Assembly: GCA_030450535.1 (NCBI GenBank)
Contig: JAKDIK010000150.1
Span: 1-6,846, forward strand
DNA from: Propionibacteriaceae bacterium
GTDB taxonomy: Bacteria > Actinomycetota > Actinomycetes > Propionibacteriales > Propionibacteriaceae
DNA length: 6,846 nt
Direction: 5' to 3'
The notes beneath the pieces are model-generated. The model saw only the letters and a list, made by a program, of their open reading frames with translations, was not told the origin of the DNA and ran no database searches. Shown here piece by piece: positions 6,320 to 6,846 of the stretch. Both the position numbers and the translations under genes were made by a program. Each line of letters begins with the position of its first letter. The first letter of the stretch is position 1.

Positions 6320-6846
6320 ATGCGTCCCGAACAGATCGAGTTGCTCTCCGTCGTCGGCGAACCCACCGTCCACCCGGACGGCACGTGGGCGGTCGTGGCG
6401 GTTTCCCGGCCCAGCCTGGCCGCCGACGCGTATGTCGGGCAGCTGTGGCGCGTCGATCTGGTCGCGGACGCCAGCCCGCGCCGCCTGACCCGCGGCGTCC
6501 ACGACAGCGATCCCCGGTTCAGCCCGGACGGCCGCCTGCTCGCCTTCATCCGCGGGGACGCCGAGGGCCGCCCGCAGGTGTTCGTGCAGCGCACCGGCGG
6601 AGGCGAGGCCTGCCAGGTCACGGACGCCAAGCTCGGCGTCGGCTCCTACTGCTTCTCGCCCGACTCGGGCCGCATCGCGTTCGTCGCCCGCGTCGCCGAG
6701 GACGGCCGCTACGGGACCCTCGACGGAGTCGCGGCCTCCCAGGAGGACCCGCGTCACCTCACCACGCAGCAGATCCAGGCCAACGGGCTCGGCTGGACGA
6801 CCGACCGGCGCCCACGCCTGTTCGTCGTGGACGTGCCCGACCCGGA
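6320..6846 (+). CDS. S9-family serine peptidase (prolyl oligopeptidase/acylaminoacyl-peptidase type), N-terminal part
   Basis: The reading frame stays open to the window end and gives the first 175 residues, beginning MRPEQIELLSVVGEPTVHPD. It shows beta-propeller repeats of the WD40-like (PD40) type found before the hydrolase domain of S9 peptidases: VHPDGTWAVVAVSR at 17-30, RFSPDGRLLAFIRG at 66-79 and CFSPDSGRIAFVARV at 111-125, with blade-closing strands such as QLWRVDL (41-47) and QVFVQRT (86-92). There is no signal peptide, so a cytoplasmic peptidase acting on short peptides or acylated N-termini is expected. The catalytic alpha/beta-hydrolase domain with its Ser-Asp-His triad would lie beyond the window and is not seen. 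TolB-like or other propeller proteins share these repeats, but the cytosolic start and the early HPDG pattern favour S9. The start is supported by a -10 box six bases upstream. Confidence 0.75.
   Translation, partial: MRPEQIELLSVVGEPTVHPDGTWAVVAVSRPSLAADAYVGQLWRVDLVADASPRRLTRGVHDSDPRFSPDGRLLAFIRGDAEGRPQVFVQRTGGGEACQVTDAKLGVGSYCFSPDSGRIAFVARVAEDGRYGTLDGVAASQEDPRHLTTQQIQANGLGWTTDRRPRLFVVDVPDP

Noticed and set aside
4955..6757. 600-codon minus-strand frame antisense to the symporter and peptidase
   Set aside because: Composition is dominated by Asp, Glu, Gly, Arg and His with no motif, as expected from the complement of hydrophobic codons. It has no ribosome binding site.
1..6846. A multi-gene defence, biosynthetic or mobile system
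   Set aside because: All five genes belong to recognisable housekeeping, transport or membrane families. No nuclease, transposase, integrase, toxin, reverse transcriptase or biosynthetic core enzyme is present, and no attachment-site-like direct repeat was noticed.

Overview
The window is very GC-rich, and its genes strongly prefer G or C in third codon positions. Together with several apparently leaderless genes behind TANNNT -10 boxes, this points to a high-GC actinomycete. A pyrophosphate-linked PEP-forming enzyme and the general gene style would fit the Propionibacteriaceae, but that placement is an inference and not certain. I see no mobile element, CRISPR array, tRNA or rRNA, so this looks like ordinary chromosome.

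Layout: positions 1-115 are a non-coding stretch of long G and C runs that fold into successive hairpins. It lies just downstream of a minus-strand gene for pyruvate, phosphate dikinase (ppdK, 116-2764), which carries every catalytic residue I could check. A 248-base divergent intergenic region (2765-3012) follows. It holds the ppdK ribosome binding site, two clear inverted repeats that would lie in or near the ppdK leader, and the promoter of the first plus-strand gene.

Four plus-strand genes then follow closely: an RsmC/RlmG-type rRNA guanine-N2 methyltransferase (3013-4059), a YwiC-like membrane protein (4101-4907), a GPH/MelB-family sugar:cation symporter (4949-6310), and the start of an S9-family serine peptidase cut off by the window end (6320-6846). 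They are tightly spaced, but each start codon sits exactly six bases after a -10-like hexamer (TACAAT, CATGAT, TAGCTT, TAGGCT) and none has a convincing Shine-Dalgarno sequence. I therefore read them as four separately initiated, probably leaderless genes, not one classical operon. ppdK, by contrast, has a normal AAGGAGAG site.

Functionally the genes are mixed: central carbon metabolism, ribosome modification, a membrane protein of unknown role, sugar uptake and peptide hydrolysis. They do not form a recognisable pathway, and I found no evidence of a new multi-gene system. The most interesting signals are regulatory: the repeated promoter-to-start geometry, a -10 box built on the stop codon of the preceding gene, and the structured regions at both ends of ppdK.
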